From assembly GCA_024349245.1 (NCBI GenBank), contig JALDNG010000551.1, positions 62,001-126,000 on the forward strand: 64,000 nucleotides of DNA, given 5' to 3'. Of the stretch, positions 50,301 to 56,929 are shown one piece after another. Each line of letters begins with the position of its first letter. Within the stretch, counting starts at the first letter, position 1. A program made the translations under genes and the position numbers. The notes beneath the pieces were generated by a model. It was not told the DNA's origin. It made no database searches and worked only from the letters and a program-made list of their open reading frames with translations. This DNA comes from Neodontobutis hainanensis (taxonomy: Eukaryota > Chordata > Actinopteri > Gobiiformes > Odontobutidae).

Positions 50301-52128
50301 ATGGCAAACAGGAAGTTTGGCCGAATAGGACATATTTGTTATCTGTGCTCTCGGCTTGATCCAGTGAACACAATAAGACCATTTGTTTTACAATAGGTTA
50401 ACGTAATAAAAAGTTATTAGCATATTTGTGAATGTGGTTATAACTTTTGACCACAAGGTGGCGCTGCTCCAAAACCTTTTGAGTACCTTCAGGGCTTGAT
50501 GCCGAAGACGCATACCAAGTTTCATAATGATGCGGCAATGCGTTCAAAAAATATAGCACTTTTTGACAATATTCATAATGGCCGACTCTCAAAATGGCCG
50601 ATATGGGAAAATTTGGTATTGCAGGACTCGGCATGACGCACTGAATCTAAAGAGACCAGTTTTATGATTTTTGGCAAAAGCGTTCAGAAGATATAAGCAA
50701 ATAATTCACTTTTTTATATCTCCTGACCACTAGGAGGCGCTGCGCCAAAATTCTGCAGGTATCCTCAAATCATGGTTGCCATAACACGGATGACAGCTGA
50801 CAATGTCCACTATGAGTGTACCAAATTTCACAACTTTTTAGCATACGGTTCTATGGGCTGCCATAGACTTACATTGCAGAAGTATAATAAGAAATCTAAC
50901 GGTTTCAATAGGGTCTACGCACCTTCGGTGCTTGGCCCCTAAAAACAAGAATAAATCATTTCTATACGTATCGTTACTATACGTCACACCAGCCTTTGCC
51001 AGTGAATTAGCTGAAAGTGATTGGTTGTTGGTGGTTTATAGGGGACAGTAATGAGCACAAGGAAAGAAATGCCAAAAAGCCTGAGGAAAGATGCTTTACG
51101 GTTGAAACAAAGTGATGCACCAGTGTTTATGAGGAAGGGCAAACTATTGGCTTGTTACAATTATCAACTCTTGTTCATTCATGGGAGTGACTGTGTTCGT
51201 AAGAGAACTAGGACAAAATAAACCCAGACAAGTTCTCGCACAATAAATAGACCAGTGTGTGTTGACAAGTAAAACAGCTTTGTGGGGGGAGTATACAGAT
51301 CTGACCATGGGAAAAAAAAACATACCTATTTCATATCGGTCAAGAAAACGGTACCACCACATTTTTTTAAGCTATTCTAAGCATCATTGTTGTCAACTCA
51401 TCATTTACACTAAGTGTACTCCAAACCCACACAAGTCACTAAAAGCCTACATCCAGGACATTATTACTGAACTACTGGCAAGTCACACCAAGATGGAAAG
51501 TGGCAACTCACGGTAGCAAGAGTTAGTTAGCGAGTTCATGATTTTAAGTTAGCAAAGCTGCTGTGTTTCTTTTACTCAAATGCTGTTGCACAGCAAAGAT
51601 CATGCAGAGCCTTTTGTGTCAAACTCTTTGAACAGATCTTGAATACCAATACAATATAATTTTTAATACCTTTTAAAAGGGCCTTAATTTTTCCAAAATT
51701 GATATATCAACATTTTAAACCCTGGTTTTAAATGGACCATTTCTGAAAAAGAAAAGGATGCATCATGATGCATCATAGATTACATCGATGGTGTCTACGT
51801 CACCATAGATGGTAGAGTTTTGTTTGAATATGTTAATGTTAAAGTAACCTAATTTAAATATTTAAATACTGTTATTACAAACAAGTCATTGAAAGTGAGT
51901 AAGTGAAAAATTTGTCTTTTATGGTCTCCCATATTTAAAATCAGACATCACCCGTTCAGTCAGAGCCCTGCTCCTGGACTCCAGCTGGTCTTTCTGAGCC
52001 CGGCTCTCTGCCAGCTCCTCCTGAAGACGACACACCTCCATCTGGAGCCCCGCCCTTTCCCGCTGCCAGCCAATCACCATCTCCGACTCCATCTTCACTC
52101 CTAGGGTCTGTCCTGACCTGCCAACATT
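8199..52128 (-). CDS. Rootletin-family coiled-coil protein (crocc/crocc2-like), partial gene
   Basis: Fourteen minus-strand exons splice into one uninterrupted frame of 646 residues: 51952-52128, 36254-36379, 35964-36041, 34505-34575, 33789-33954, 33594-33700, 29253-29633, 28851-28956, 26966-27094, 23567-23715, 23220-23363, 16772-16850, 9750-9827 and 8199-8345. Every junction is GT-AG and phase-matched. Rootletin forms the striated rootlet fibre at the base of cilia. Family-specific segments occur in the expected order: ALIRLEEEQQR, then a NALLREQL stretch, LLLLWRAVVVLKRQ, DLWQLRADF, and finally DKMSALNSALASDK, which resembles the KLSALNESLAQDK stretch I recall from human rootletin. The full family protein is about 2,000 aa, so roughly the N-terminal third is here; the extreme N-terminus and the C-terminal part are not seen. 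crocc2 is my guess for the paralogue because similarity to CROCC as remembered is only moderate. C-NAP1 (cep250) is less likely. Confidence 0.88.
8400..9317. other. Intron sequence without recognised content
   Basis: This AT-rich intron of the rootletin-like gene has no exon, RNA or repeat that I can name. Confidence 0.4.
9318..9650 (+). mobile_element. tRNA-derived SINE
   Basis: It starts GGGGTGCACGTGGCAGAGTGGTAAGCAC, an A-box-like tRNA head, followed by the conserved fish SINE body (cagcttcctcccaccgttcaaagacatgc) and a tail agcgctttgagtacctactag ending in an ATAAATAAATAAAT run. The same family occurs reversed at 32.27-32.64 kb. Confidence 0.8.
9750..9827 (-). CDS. Rootletin-like exon
   Basis: It has 26 codons in phase 0/0, containing QLNRQRAEEEAADARN. 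The donor is GTAAAT. The acceptor tract ctgttgttcctctag is kept, but the transposon starts 24 bp from the exon edge. Confidence 0.85.
9851..10128 (+). repeat. Left terminal inverted repeat
   Basis: 278 bp matching the right repeat in reverse complement, with one base missing in a T-run, one missing in an A-run and one substitution. It ends at tctgcataac. Confidence 0.93.
10335..13135 (+). CDS. RING-like zinc protein of the transposon
   Basis: Exons 10335-10400, 10877-11142, 11629-11687, 11736-11819, 11969-12062, 12494-12693 and 12945-13135 are all GT-AG and in one frame (319 residues, stop TAA). The N-terminal half (LYITDDNNVALFPVPDG) is not a fold I recognise. A short helical stretch follows. 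The C-terminus has a cysteine pattern CIIC, CC, CRIC and CPKC in about 40 residues, a RING or U-box-like zinc module without the usual histidine, typical of E3 ubiquitin ligases. The first coding exon has no in-frame ATG and is preceded by an in-frame TAG that overlaps an acceptor-like ttgtgttctttag, so the true start is probably in an unseen upstream exon; a small indel after an ATG at 10312 is the alternative. Its role beside a transposase is unknown. Confidence 0.8.
13623..16363 (-). CDS. Integrase-type DDE transposase
   Basis: Six minus-strand exons, 16151-16363, 15574-15702, 14936-15129, 14398-14545, 14028-14232 and 13623-13927, join in phase into an intact 397-aa protein. The start ATG has a strong context (ACTATGG). 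Residues 1-71 look like a helix-turn-helix DNA-binding region (GVQRCSEMSVRRICCKHNL). Residues 72-114 (SSYGRKFMTGYL) and then an integrase-like core follow. Candidate catalytic residues in my model are D136 (LHLDQNEKL), D194 (RVDHGREF) and E233 (NLRVERIW), with 38 residues between the last two, close to the D35E spacing of retroviral integrases. Similar proteins labelled integrase core domain are known in fish and invertebrates. All introns are short to moderate, and no frame break is seen. Confidence 0.88.
16434..16713 (-). repeat. Right terminal inverted repeat
   Basis: 280 bp matching the left repeat. The transposase start codon at 16363 lies 71 bp inside its inner edge, so the repeat probably carries the promoter. 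Confidence 0.93.
16772..16850 (-). CDS. Rootletin-like exon
   Basis: It has 79 nt (1 + 26 codons). It encodes VEQELLENVQLTERE. The right end of the two-gene transposon lies about 58 bp beyond its donor side. Confidence 0.85.
17434..17658 (-). mobile_element. LINE ORF2 C-terminal scrap
   Basis: The frame reads FKAPSDYNNLPPSVRS followed by FTTLDYF, the usual C-terminal 'W/YNNLP...R' motif of L2-like LINEs. No other part of the element is attached. Confidence 0.55.
17700..18365. other. Non-coding sequence without recognised content
   Basis: Short open frames on both strands around 18000-18290 have no recognisable motif. Bases 18060-18240 are less AT-rich and end in a GTAAG donor-like site, so they may be an exon of an unrecognised element. 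Confidence 0.3.
18366..20150 (+). mobile_element. L2-like LINE, 5'-decayed
   Basis: Recognisable parts in order are an endonuclease-end segment around 18440-18820, then the RT thumb and C-terminal part at 19185-19890 with SRLDYCNSLF, QNAAARLLTG and LSSLHWLPV. The 3' end has gtgctatataaata at 20108-20121. Frame breaks occur at 19466 and elsewhere. It belongs to the same clade as the 0.4-3.7 kb element, but is a different family. Confidence 0.8.
20156..20550. other. Non-coding sequence
   Basis: AT-rich, with nothing recognised. Confidence 0.35.
20540..20850 (+). pseudogene. Fragment of a transposase-like gene
   Basis: Bases 20551-20731 read open as GVLHHIRGEHEWTL...ITDGTQQMC and end in a donor at 20732; after an intron, cagctgaactga at about 20785 reads TAEL. 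This wording resembles fish transposase-like proteins that carry an 'HI..EHEW..C.H' zinc-type segment and a later 'HT.ELESF' motif. Both pieces are short and broken. Confidence 0.35.
20860..21940. other. Non-coding sequence
   Basis: No gene or named repeat recognised. A CT-rich tract lies at 21045-21077. Confidence 0.35.
21943..22345. repeat. Dispersed repeat, copy 1
   Basis: It shares long matching blocks with 41022-41470 in the same orientation, for example gaacagagctctgagcag and caatctgcaatttaaatt. There is no open frame. Confidence 0.75.
22350..23180. other. Non-coding sequence
   Basis: Nothing recognised apart from cagtggcggctggtg near 22630, a string seen at the ends of some fish DNA transposons. 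Confidence 0.3.
23186..23216. repeat. (CA)n / (CACG)n microsatellite
   Basis: CACG repeats pass into CA repeats and end 3-4 bp from the splice donor of the exon at 23220-23363. Confidence 0.95.
23220..23363 (-). CDS. Rootletin-like exon next to a microsatellite
   Basis: It has 144 nt (1 + 47 codons + 2) and is highly charged (REEDLRRERDRQKREQD). Its donor GTAGTG runs directly into a GT dinucleotide repeat. The intron to the exon above is 203 bp. Confidence 0.87.
23567..23715 (-). CDS. Rootletin-like exon
   Basis: It has 149 nt (49 codons + 2). Coiled coil with KEKTALEITVDKLETENRD. Confidence 0.87.
24300..26945 (+). mobile_element. LINE with RT domain, split by a Penelope-like insertion
   Basis: 24344-24955 reads as the start of a reverse transcriptase (VISKVIEKLITEQL, FGFRKK); 25051-25269 has VPQGSVPGPLLF and YADDAIIY, the catalytic box. 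After the insertion at about 25310-26326, the C-terminal region resumes and ends near 26930 with a polyadenylation-like taataaactaaac. Several frame breaks. A non-LTR element near the L2/CR1 group. Confidence 0.75.
25310..26326 (-). mobile_element. Penelope-like element fragment with GIY-YIG domain and inverted arms
   Basis: Minus strand 25955-25621 encodes KQQLHKRMYQHRRTNPGG and HSFEDSNVRILSREAR, the GIY-YIG endonuclease end of Penelope-like elements. The flanks (25345-25600 and about 26085-26326) are inverted copies of each other, with gaagacgtttcgtctct and its complement, the terminal sequence of this family. The reverse transcriptase is missing. Stops and shifts are present. Confidence 0.75.
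26966..27094 (-). CDS. Rootletin-like exon
   Basis: It has 43 codons in phase 0/0. The first half is Leu/Ser-rich (LSLPVSLESVLALDLSS) and the end returns to coiled coil. Rex1-like LINE sequence begins shortly beyond its acceptor side. Confidence 0.82.
27120..28175 (+). mobile_element. Rex1/CR1-like LINE, 5'-truncated and decayed
   Basis: LKFADNTTVIGL (catalytic YADD-type box, degenerate), ADWCSHNNVELN and VDFRRNSPRLPP follow in order, then a 3' end with aaaattccttgtgtg. It contains many stops. Inserted in the rootletin-like intron next to the exon at 26966-27094. Confidence 0.75.
28851..28956 (-). CDS. Rootletin-like exon
   Basis: It has 106 nt (1 + 35 codons), heptad-rich, with ERQETENLRESESK. 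The donor is GTGAGT. Confidence 0.85.
29253..29633 (-). CDS. Rootletin-like exon with proline-rich insert
   Basis: It has 381 nt (1 + 126 codons + 2). It opens with DLWQLRADFSRL, which continues the previous exon's TACDR, then carries about 70 residues of Pro/Ser-rich low complexity before returning to charged sequence ending ILQLKE. The start is set by the acceptor ctctgtccgtcctcag rather than by the upstream in-frame ATG codons. Confidence 0.82.
29795..30175 (-). mobile_element. L2-like LINE 3' end
   Basis: Reverse complement of the kind of sequence at 3290-3720: it includes tttacatttagtgatttagcagacgc and the C-terminal codons of the LINE. The left end is the 3' terminus. Confidence 0.7.
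30176..30960 (+). mobile_element. hAT (ZBED-like) transposase fragment
   Basis: The open frame 30305-30685 (126 aa) carries QWVLIENILSLLAPFEQLTKEISSS, the hAT core, and LHFIATVLDPHYK, close to the conserved third catalytic region. It lacks the BED finger, the first half and the C-terminal dimerisation region. The ATG opens directly into mid-protein sequence, so this is an internal-deletion product. No clear terminal repeats. Confidence 0.75.
31035..31285. repeat. Composite SINE/L2 tail
   Basis: The motif caaagcgctttt is followed by an L2-type 3' end (catttagctgacgctttt) and the conserved ccaaggacactacaac block of fish tRNA-SINEs. Orientation is probably minus. Confidence 0.55.
31290..32262. 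other. Intron sequence without recognised content
   Basis: AT-rich, no named feature. Confidence 0.35.
32265..32645 (-). mobile_element. tRNA-derived SINE
   Basis: It is the reverse complement of the family at 9.32 kb, longer and better kept: the tRNA-like head is at 32570-32643 (cagcaagaaggttgtgagtt on the minus strand) and the tail at the left includes taccactttgtcccattagg. Confidence 0.8.
32650..33593. other. Intron sequence without recognised content
   Basis: No exon or repeat assigned. The open frames at 32944-33199 show no motif. Confidence 0.35.
33594..33700 (-). CDS. Rootletin-like exon with the LLLLW segment
   Basis: It has 107 nt (35 codons + 2). It encodes LLLLWRAVVVLKRQCHS, the conserved non-heptad block of the rootletin N-terminal domain. 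The intron on its 5' side is only 88 bp. Confidence 0.88.
33789..33954 (-). CDS. Rootletin-like exon
   Basis: It has 166 nt (1 + 55 codons). It includes NALLREQLSQLE and a TADWTR segment that matches the TNDWTR position of rootletin. Confidence 0.88.
34505..34575 (-). CDS. Rootletin-like exon
   Basis: It has 71 nt in phase 0/2. It encodes ALIRLEEEQQ, completed to arginine by the next exon; this stretch is the strongest single family signature in the gene. Confidence 0.88.
34647..34798. repeat. Dispersed repeat, copy 1
   Basis: Shares blocks such as gatagcataaacggacg and gcaataaaatgg with 56492-56648. Confidence 0.7.
34800..35960. other. Intron sequence without recognised content
   Basis: Nothing named. 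A short gcctgccctctggtggac string near 34906 suggests that the repeat above extends somewhat. Confidence 0.35.
35964..36041 (-). CDS. Rootletin-like exon
   Basis: It has 26 codons in phase 0/0, beginning VMEYRGRVQLLENQ, a continuous heptad pattern. The intron before it is only 212 bp. Confidence 0.85.
36254..36379 (-). CDS. Rootletin-like exon
   Basis: It has 42 codons in phase 0/0. It is rich in Arg/Glu heptads and ends LLIHRLQNK, matching the QLVQRLQGK position of rootletin. The acceptor follows ctgttgctgcag. It is separated from the previous exon by a 15.6-kb repeat-filled intron. Confidence 0.87.
36385..37483. other. Start of the 15.6-kb intron, no recognised content
   Basis: No exon or named repeat found. 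Confidence 0.35.
37484..38110. mobile_element. Non-autonomous DNA element (GTCCACACG ends)
   Basis: It starts GGGGCCGTCCACACGGAGACG and ends CGTGTGGACTAGGCCTAA, an imperfect terminal inverted repeat known from common fish MITEs. Internal sequence is non-coding. No convincing target duplication. Confidence 0.65.
38115..38980. other. Non-coding sequence
   Basis: No gene. Bases 38240-38520 are GC-richer than their surroundings, but no motif was recognised. Confidence 0.3.
38986..40597 (-). mobile_element. Tc1-like transposon with long terminal repeats, dead
   Basis: Terminal inverted repeats of over 200 bp start CAGTGGGGATCAAAAGTTTGG at the left and end ctttcgatccccagtg at the right. The minus-strand transposase runs from an ATG at 40241 (MGSSKQLSRKLKLKIVDAH) through the paired helix-turn-helix, LLWTDDVKIELFG (first D), WLLQMDNDPKH (second D) and LDLNIIENLW (E). 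An in-frame stop lies near 40095 and frameshifts lie at about 39670 and 39430, so it cannot make a whole protein. TA precedes the left end but is not seen at the right end. Confidence 0.92.
40593..40627. repeat. Perfect hairpin at the Tc1 right end
   Basis: 15-bp arms (CAGTGACATGTTGCC and its complement) around AAAAA. It overlaps the last bases of the Tc1 right end. Confidence 0.9.
41022..41470. repeat. Dispersed repeat, copy 2
   Basis: Partner of 21943-22345; see there. Confidence 0.75.
41838..42425 (+). mobile_element. Internally deleted Tc1-like element
   Basis: Inverted ends TGCCTTAGGCTCGCCACAAT and attgtggccagcctaaggca. At 41901 an ATG opens a transposase helix-turn-helix (MPQVLRERAIGMLTAGMS) that runs into a stop after about 40 codons; the rest of the transposase is scrambled or missing. 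Confidence 0.75.
42640..42875 (-). mobile_element. tRNA-derived SINE
   Basis: On the minus strand it begins GGGTGGCAGAAACTCAGTGG and has a B-box-like ggttcaattcc, then the caaggacacaa and agcgctttgagtgcc blocks of the family. Confidence 0.75.
43157..43229. repeat. Long near-perfect hairpin
   Basis: 35-nt arms with one mismatch around a 3-nt centre (att), core ccacacagctgtttgtcaac. The left side is preceded by a CAA-rich tract. Confidence 0.9.
43230..43744. other. Non-coding; C/T-rich repetitive stretch
   Basis: 43440-43680 is an irregular repeat of ccagctcc/ggttctgctacc-type words. No gene recognised. Confidence 0.4.
43745..45004. mobile_element. Degenerate fish repeat (gaaatttggtacacac family), part 1
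   Basis: It contains the recurring phrases 'atttggtacacacat', 'caacaggaagtccgccat' and 'gcgccccctacaa' of a non-coding family that also fills 46105-48095, 48560-48835 and 49597-50943. An AT tract with a small palindrome is at 44757-44805. Confidence 0.65.
45005..46101 (+). mobile_element. 5'-truncated Tc1-like transposon
   Basis: Fragments in order: KKGDLSFERGMVVGARPASLS (45057-), RRMSRLSQADRRATLTEI, then SCLVPTVQAGGGGVMVW and GYFQQDNAPCHKA (second D) and PDLNPIEHLWD (E) in shifted frames. The right end finishes aatcgtttaggtgagtgta, the known terminal motif; the matching left end is missing. It is inserted within the degenerate repeat. Confidence 0.88.
46105..48095. mobile_element. Degenerate fish repeat, part 2
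   Basis: Same phrases as part 1 (ctaaactcaacaggaaatcc, gaggtggccattttg). Includes a tandem-like recurrence of 'gcctgtaaggaggtggcc' units. Open frames here have no motif. Confidence 0.6.
48096..48340 (-). mobile_element. tRNA-derived SINE, well kept
   Basis: Minus strand starts GGGGTGCAGTGGCTCAGTGG (A box), has ggttcgattcc (B box) and then the caaggacac and agcgctttgagtgcc blocks. Splits the degenerate repeat. Confidence 0.82.
48345..48835. mobile_element. LINE 3' tail followed by degenerate repeat, part 3
   Basis: 48480-48555 reads like a LINE 3' end (gggacaataaagtatatcta). 48560-48835 returns to the gaaatttggtacaaac family. Confidence 0.5.
48838..49170 (-). pseudogene. piggyBac-like transposase fragment
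   Basis: A 109-aa frame holds KRYTRLLSFLHFANN, YSPLKDLSLDGMTIPF and RKPDKYGYRAYVLRES in the order of PGBD4-type piggyBac transposases. The aspartate of the LSLDE motif is kept, but its neighbour E has become G. The N-terminus and the rest of the catalytic domain are absent. Confidence 0.8.
49597..50943. mobile_element. Degenerate fish repeat, element with both ends
   Basis: Begins AGCTGCAAGCAGCAATGACGGGGCCAAGCAC and ends ccttcggtgcttggcccct; the shared GGGGCCAAGCAC is inverted at the two ends. Non-coding. It carries a direct duplication of about 200 bp (from 49661 and from 49866). Confidence 0.7.
51040..51525 (+). pseudogene. piggyBac-like transposase C-terminal remnant
   Basis: Reads KLLACYNYQLLFIHG, then NSFVGGVYRSD and YHHIFLSYSKHHC, recalling the 'GGVDRSDQ ... 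W..LF.HL' C-terminal part of piggyBac transposases, with internal stops. It is in the opposite orientation to the fragment at 48.8 kb, so it is probably a separate insertion. Confidence 0.5.
51952..52128 (-). CDS. Rootletin-like exon (most 5' found)
   Basis: It has 59 codons in phase 0/0, with acceptor ttcttcag and donor GTGATG. It contains LQEELAESRAQKDQLE, which aligns to the rootletin stretch just before the SERLEQ segment. In-frame methionines occur near its start, but an open acceptor suggests that coding begins further upstream. Confidence 0.85.
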
Positions 52129-52224
52129 CTGAAGAAAATTACAAATAAAAAGAGGCCAGTACATAAACACTTCTATTCACATCATTTACTTAAGTCAACA
52201 AACATTTTTCTACTTGAATACATT

Positions 52225-53068
52225 TACAGTCAGGTCCATAAATATTGGGACATCAACACAATTCTAATCTTTTATACACCACCACAATGGATTTGAAATG
52301 AAACAAACAAAATGTGCTTTAACTGTAGAGAACTTATAGCTTTAATTTGAGAGTATTTACATCCAAATTAGGAGAACTGAATTACAACAGTGTGCATATG
52401 TGCCTCACACTTTTTAAAAATAGACCAAAAGTAATGGGACAATTGACTGCTCAGCTGTTCCATGGCATTTGGAAACTGTTGTCAACTCTCAATATGAGAT
52501 CTAAAGAGCTGTCACTATCAGTGAAGCAAGCCATCATTAGGCTGACACCATCATAAGAAATCACCCTTCACAACAGTTGGCCAGATCAAGAACACTCTTC
52601 AGGAGGTAGGTGCCTGTGTGTCAAAGTCAACAATCAAGAGAAGACTTCACTAGAGTGAATACAGAGGGTTCACCACAAGATGTAAACCATTGGTGAGCCT
52701 CAAAAACAGGAAGGCCAGATTAGAGTTTGCAAAACAACATCTAAAAAAGCCTTTACAGTTCTGGAACAACATCCTATGGATCGATGAGACCAAGATCAAC
52801 TTGTACCAGAGTGGTGGGAGGAGAAGGAAAGGAACTGCTCATGATCCAAAGCATAGCACCTCATCAGTGAAGCATGTGGTGGTAGTGTCATGGCGTGGGC
52901 ACAAATTGTTGTAATTCCTACACAGTTCACCTTAAAGCGAATAAATACTTTCAAATTAAAGCTAAAAGTCTGCAGTTAAGGCACATCTTGTTTTATTTCA
53001 AATCCATTGTGGTAGTGTATAGAGCCAAAACAATTACAATTAATGTACCAATATTTATGGACCTGACT
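52225..53068 (+). mobile_element. Internally deleted Tc1-like transposon
   Basis: Inverted ends cagtcaggtccataaatatt and aatatttatggacctgact. Between them are transposase scraps: KARLEFAKQHLKK and FWNNILWIDETKINLY (the first catalytic D in IDET), cut off before the second D. The HTH region is broken. Confidence 0.85.
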
Positions 53069-53074
53069 TTAAAA

Positions 53075-53480
53075 GGAAAAAGTGTTTCATATAAGATAAA
53101 ACCTTTATTAGTCCTACAGTGGGGAAATTGCATTTTGCAACAGCAGGGTACTGTAGGGCAGCAAAGTATCACACACGTAAAAAGCCAACCTGCCCAGAAC
53201 AAAAATTTTATCAAAAAACTATTCTAAGACAAGATAATCTACAAAAGACTATACATATGTAAATTTGAAGTTTGCTAAAAGATAAAACACAACTAAAAAT
53301 ATACTATGCATATGTACTGTATGGATATGAATATAATCTAAATGAGCATAAAAGTTTTTAGACATGAGTGGTTAGCACTGTGGCCTCACAACCACAAGAT
53401 CCCAAAGTCAGATCCTGGTCTGAGTAGAATGTGGCACTAGTACAGATAGTAGTAGTAGTAAAGTCAGAATGTGTTTCCCC
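53075..53480. repeat. LINE tail and SINE scrap
   Basis: 53090-53200 resembles a LINE 3' end in reverse (cctttattagtcctacagtgggg). 53366-53420 (gtggttagcactgtggcctc) is a tRNA-SINE head. Confidence 0.5.
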
Positions 53481-53484
53481 CACT

Positions 53485-54595
53485 GTAAGGTGAATGTATA
53501 ATTTGATTTATTTGAATTTCAAATTTAACAAGAAGCTGAAATTTAACTGTGTACGTGGTGCTTTCAAACGTACTTGTGTGTTGTTGTTAAATGTTTATTT
53601 AATTCTACAAAACAGGTATCCCTCTCTTCTGCTCAAGACTCAAAATGACACATCAGCAGGATTAGAATTAGGGGGACTACCAGGGCATTTAAAAGGTGCA
53701 TTACCGGAAGACCTAAAGTTTGTGTGTGCCACCTCTGGCATTAGCGGTACTGCATCCAGTGTTGTGTGTGTTCACTGTGCGCATGCTTGTACGAACACAA
53801 ACAAAAAAACACCGAAGAAGAATCTGCCGCCCCATAATTCATTGATGTTCACTGGCATCATGTTCACCGAGGCAACAAAAGTTATATATCTGCAAGTCAT
53901 TTTGAATTTGACCAAATATTATTGAAAGTATTTGACATTTGACTAAAATACTAAATACCGCAAAGCAAAATCTAGACTGGGATAGTTGAGAAATCATTAG
54001 TTGTTTGTCAAAATTGCCGTATTTCATATTTCATCTAGATGTTGCACCTAATTTAGAGTAATATTTGTAATAATTAAATTAATAAAAACATGATCATAAC
54101 CCCAATTAGGATTAGCGTGGTTGATGTGCTGCCTAACGTGTAACCTAACAGAAAGCTTATGACGAACAGTAAACTGTTCAAAATTGTTTGTACTGTAATG
54201 TGCAGCATACTATCAGAGTGAAATAAAAAATCATAATTTCTTCATGGCAATGTTTCAGTGGACAATGTACAAAATACAACATATTTTATCACAATAACAT
54301 GTTTTTGTTTTCCAATTAGGACTCAAGCTCAGTTCCATTTGAAGCCCCAGTGGAGAGCAGTGGCTGTGGAAGGGGGAGAGCAAAGGAGGGAGGCAGAAGA
54401 AGGGGGGGCAGAGGTGCCTGTAGTGGCAGGTGAAGGGGTAGAGTAAGCTTAAGACATGGATTAATCAGTGAGGAAGAAGGCCAAAGGGTAGCTCTGCAGT
54501 CTGCTGCAAGGCCATAGAGATGCAGGTCGGTCTTACTGTACATAGTCAAATTTCTTACAAAACAACATACAGTATAAAACCAATGCTGCCATTCA
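53485..54595. other. Non-coding sequence, possible exon-like purine stretch
   Basis: The 143-codon frame at 53494 and the G/A-rich block at 54340-54450 have no recognisable motif. No gene is called. Confidence 0.3.
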
Positions 54596-54599
54596 AATT

Positions 54600-54950
54600 T
54601 CAGGCACAGTCACTAACTAGATGATGATAACTTCAAACTCTTAGCAATTTTTCTCTCAGACACTCCTTTCTGATATTGCTCTACTAGTTTTTGCCACAGT
54701 ATTGAGGGAATGTCCTTCTTGACTTCTGAGAGACACTGTCCCTCTGAGAAGCTCTTTTTATACCAAGCATATCGTCATTGACCTAATAAGCTGCAAATTG
54801 GTCTTTCAGCTGTACATTTAACTTTTCCGGCCTCTTATTGCTACCTGTCCCAACTTTTTTGGAAAGTGTAGCTCTCATCAAATCCAAAATGAGCCAATAT
54901 CTGGCATTACATTTCAAAATGTCTCACTTTCAAAATTTGATGTCATCTAT
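54600..54950. repeat. DNA-transposon end-like sequence
   Basis: ctgtcccaacttttttggaaagtgt and the following aaatccaaaatgagcc are common fish transposon-end phrases. The family was not determined. Confidence 0.4.
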
Positions 54951-54954
54951 GCTG

Positions 54955-56490
54955 TATTCTCATTCTCTAACCTCTATTTTCTACCAAGCACACATAAGAT
55001 AACATTTTGCTGCTGATAAACTTAAAATGTAAACCTCTGGTCAGAGCCTAACTCCACCCACTGATAAAATTTGAAAAATGCTGGAAAAGTGGGCAGAACC
55101 CAATCAGAGACAGCGGGAACAAAACGAGGGCGGAGCTCAGCGGGGGCGTGCACCTGAGACCCACAGTGACGGATTGATTGACAGAGCTTTCAGACCTGCA
55201 AAGATGGAGACTGGAGAGACCTACAAAGTTAAACTTTGTTTCTCATGTTGTAGGTAATGCACAGGTGTGACAGGTTGGTGAGTGGGCTGTGTACAGTAGC
55301 ACTAAACCCCTGTTACAGGCTGTGTCACTTGTACTGTAGTGTTACACTTATCCTCAGCTTTTTGGTGAGATGCATTTAAAACAGGTTAGTTCCAGGAAAA
55401 AGAGATCAATGTTTATATAAATAAGTAAAGTAAATTGAATTTTTTCACCCTCCACTTACACATACTGTACAAGTGCCCCACCTCTTTCTGTGGTTATAGA
55501 CTCTTCTGCTGGTGGTCAGGTGATGCTGGGCTGTGTTGGGTTACTTACTTTTAAAAAGTAATTAGTTACTAGTTACTTATTAAAATGTAATTAGTTACAT
55601 TAATTAGTAACTGGCTCAAGAAAGTAACTTAGGGATTACTTTCTTGTCTCACGTAAAAATAAAAACAGCAAACAAGTTTAAACTGACTCAGATGACATAA
55701 ACAACAAATGTATTGATCAAAACATTCAACAACCAATATATTATTTTCTGACTGAAAGACTACTGGCTGTATTTAGTAGAGCAAACATAGTGCTAAATTG
55801 ACACTCAAAAATAATGTAGTGAATATTTGTGCAGTAGGTAGTTCTGATTGATATTAAATTAATTAGATTAATTACGGGGTACCATTCTCAACTTATTAAT
55901 ATCTATATTTTCATAACCGCCGTGAGAAAGGACGGTTACGTCTATAATCTGAAGGTAGAATTCTGCTTGTTTTTGTATATCCTTAATATAAACAGCTACA
56001 ACACTATTACAAAGATATTCATTTTATGGGGTTTTATTAAAGATTACACAAAGTTTAACAATGAATGATAATGATAGGGAAATGACACAATGGATAAAGT
56101 TATGGACGTAATGAAGACAATTAATACAGGAATGGATGAACAACAGAACGAGAAAACATTTACTGTCAGAGGATATTGTGTAACAAAAAAGTGTTGATTA
56201 TTTAACTCTATTATTAACTGAGGGGCTTTTACATAGCAACTAGCCCGGCCTTTAGCATCAGCTCTGTTACACCGTGTAAAAATTAAGTCTTTCAAAGTTA
56301 TTGCGAGGTCCACTGACGAAGGTCTTAACGGCTGTTCTTCTGGTTTAAAACTTGCTTTGAGAAAGCTAGGTTTGGTCAAGCCGGCTGGTTTTGGCAGGCA
56401 AAAATGGTTTCAAAATAAAATAAAGTTAACGTCCGTCTGCGGGCTTTAAGGTAATTGAAAATTTACTTGTTTACACCATTGATTGTTTAT
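54955..56490. other. Non-coding; includes an AGTTACTT-rich element end
   Basis: 55530-55630 (gtgttgggttacttactttt followed by ttagttac repeats) resembles the terminus of a common fish hAT-type MITE. The rest is unassigned. Confidence 0.4.
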
Positions 56491-56491
56491 A

Positions 56492-56648
56492 TAGTGGATA
56501 TAATCCGCCCAATGGTCTCCTATTTACTGATATTGTCGTTACGATTCGGCAATAAAATGGCCGTTACAGCCGGGCATTTTGGCTTTTACTCCATAGTAAA
56601 ACAATATTTTTTAGATAGCATAAACGGACGAAATAATCAAAAATTCAC
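56492..56648. repeat. Dispersed repeat, copy 2
   Basis: Partner of 34647-34798. Confidence 0.7.
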
Positions 56649-56929
56649 ATCGGCACGCACGATGAGGAGGTTTACGTCCTGCCATTCTCTGCCCTCTTCC
56701 TGCTTCTGAAGAGGGCAGTCGCACCTCTGCTTGCTCATGCCATCTTTACTTTTCTTTTTAAGTTATCTCCACATTTAGCCACAACTTCCGGTCAGGTCGG
56801 GTACACTGGCACGTTTGGCTGCCGCTCCACTCACCGTTTTGTTTATTTTAGTAATGTTTTAATATTATCTTCAGCGCCTCTATGATTGAAATGGTGGTGC
56901 CATTTTAAAAAGTTGGACTTCCTGTTTTT

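Noticed and set aside
53494..53925. 143-codon plus-strand frame
   Set aside because: No recognisable motif, AT-biased start, cysteine-rich end without spacing of a known fold; most likely chance.
54258..54446. Purine-rich block as an exon
   Set aside because: An acceptor-like site precedes it, but no frame shows a known motif and the sequence is low complexity.
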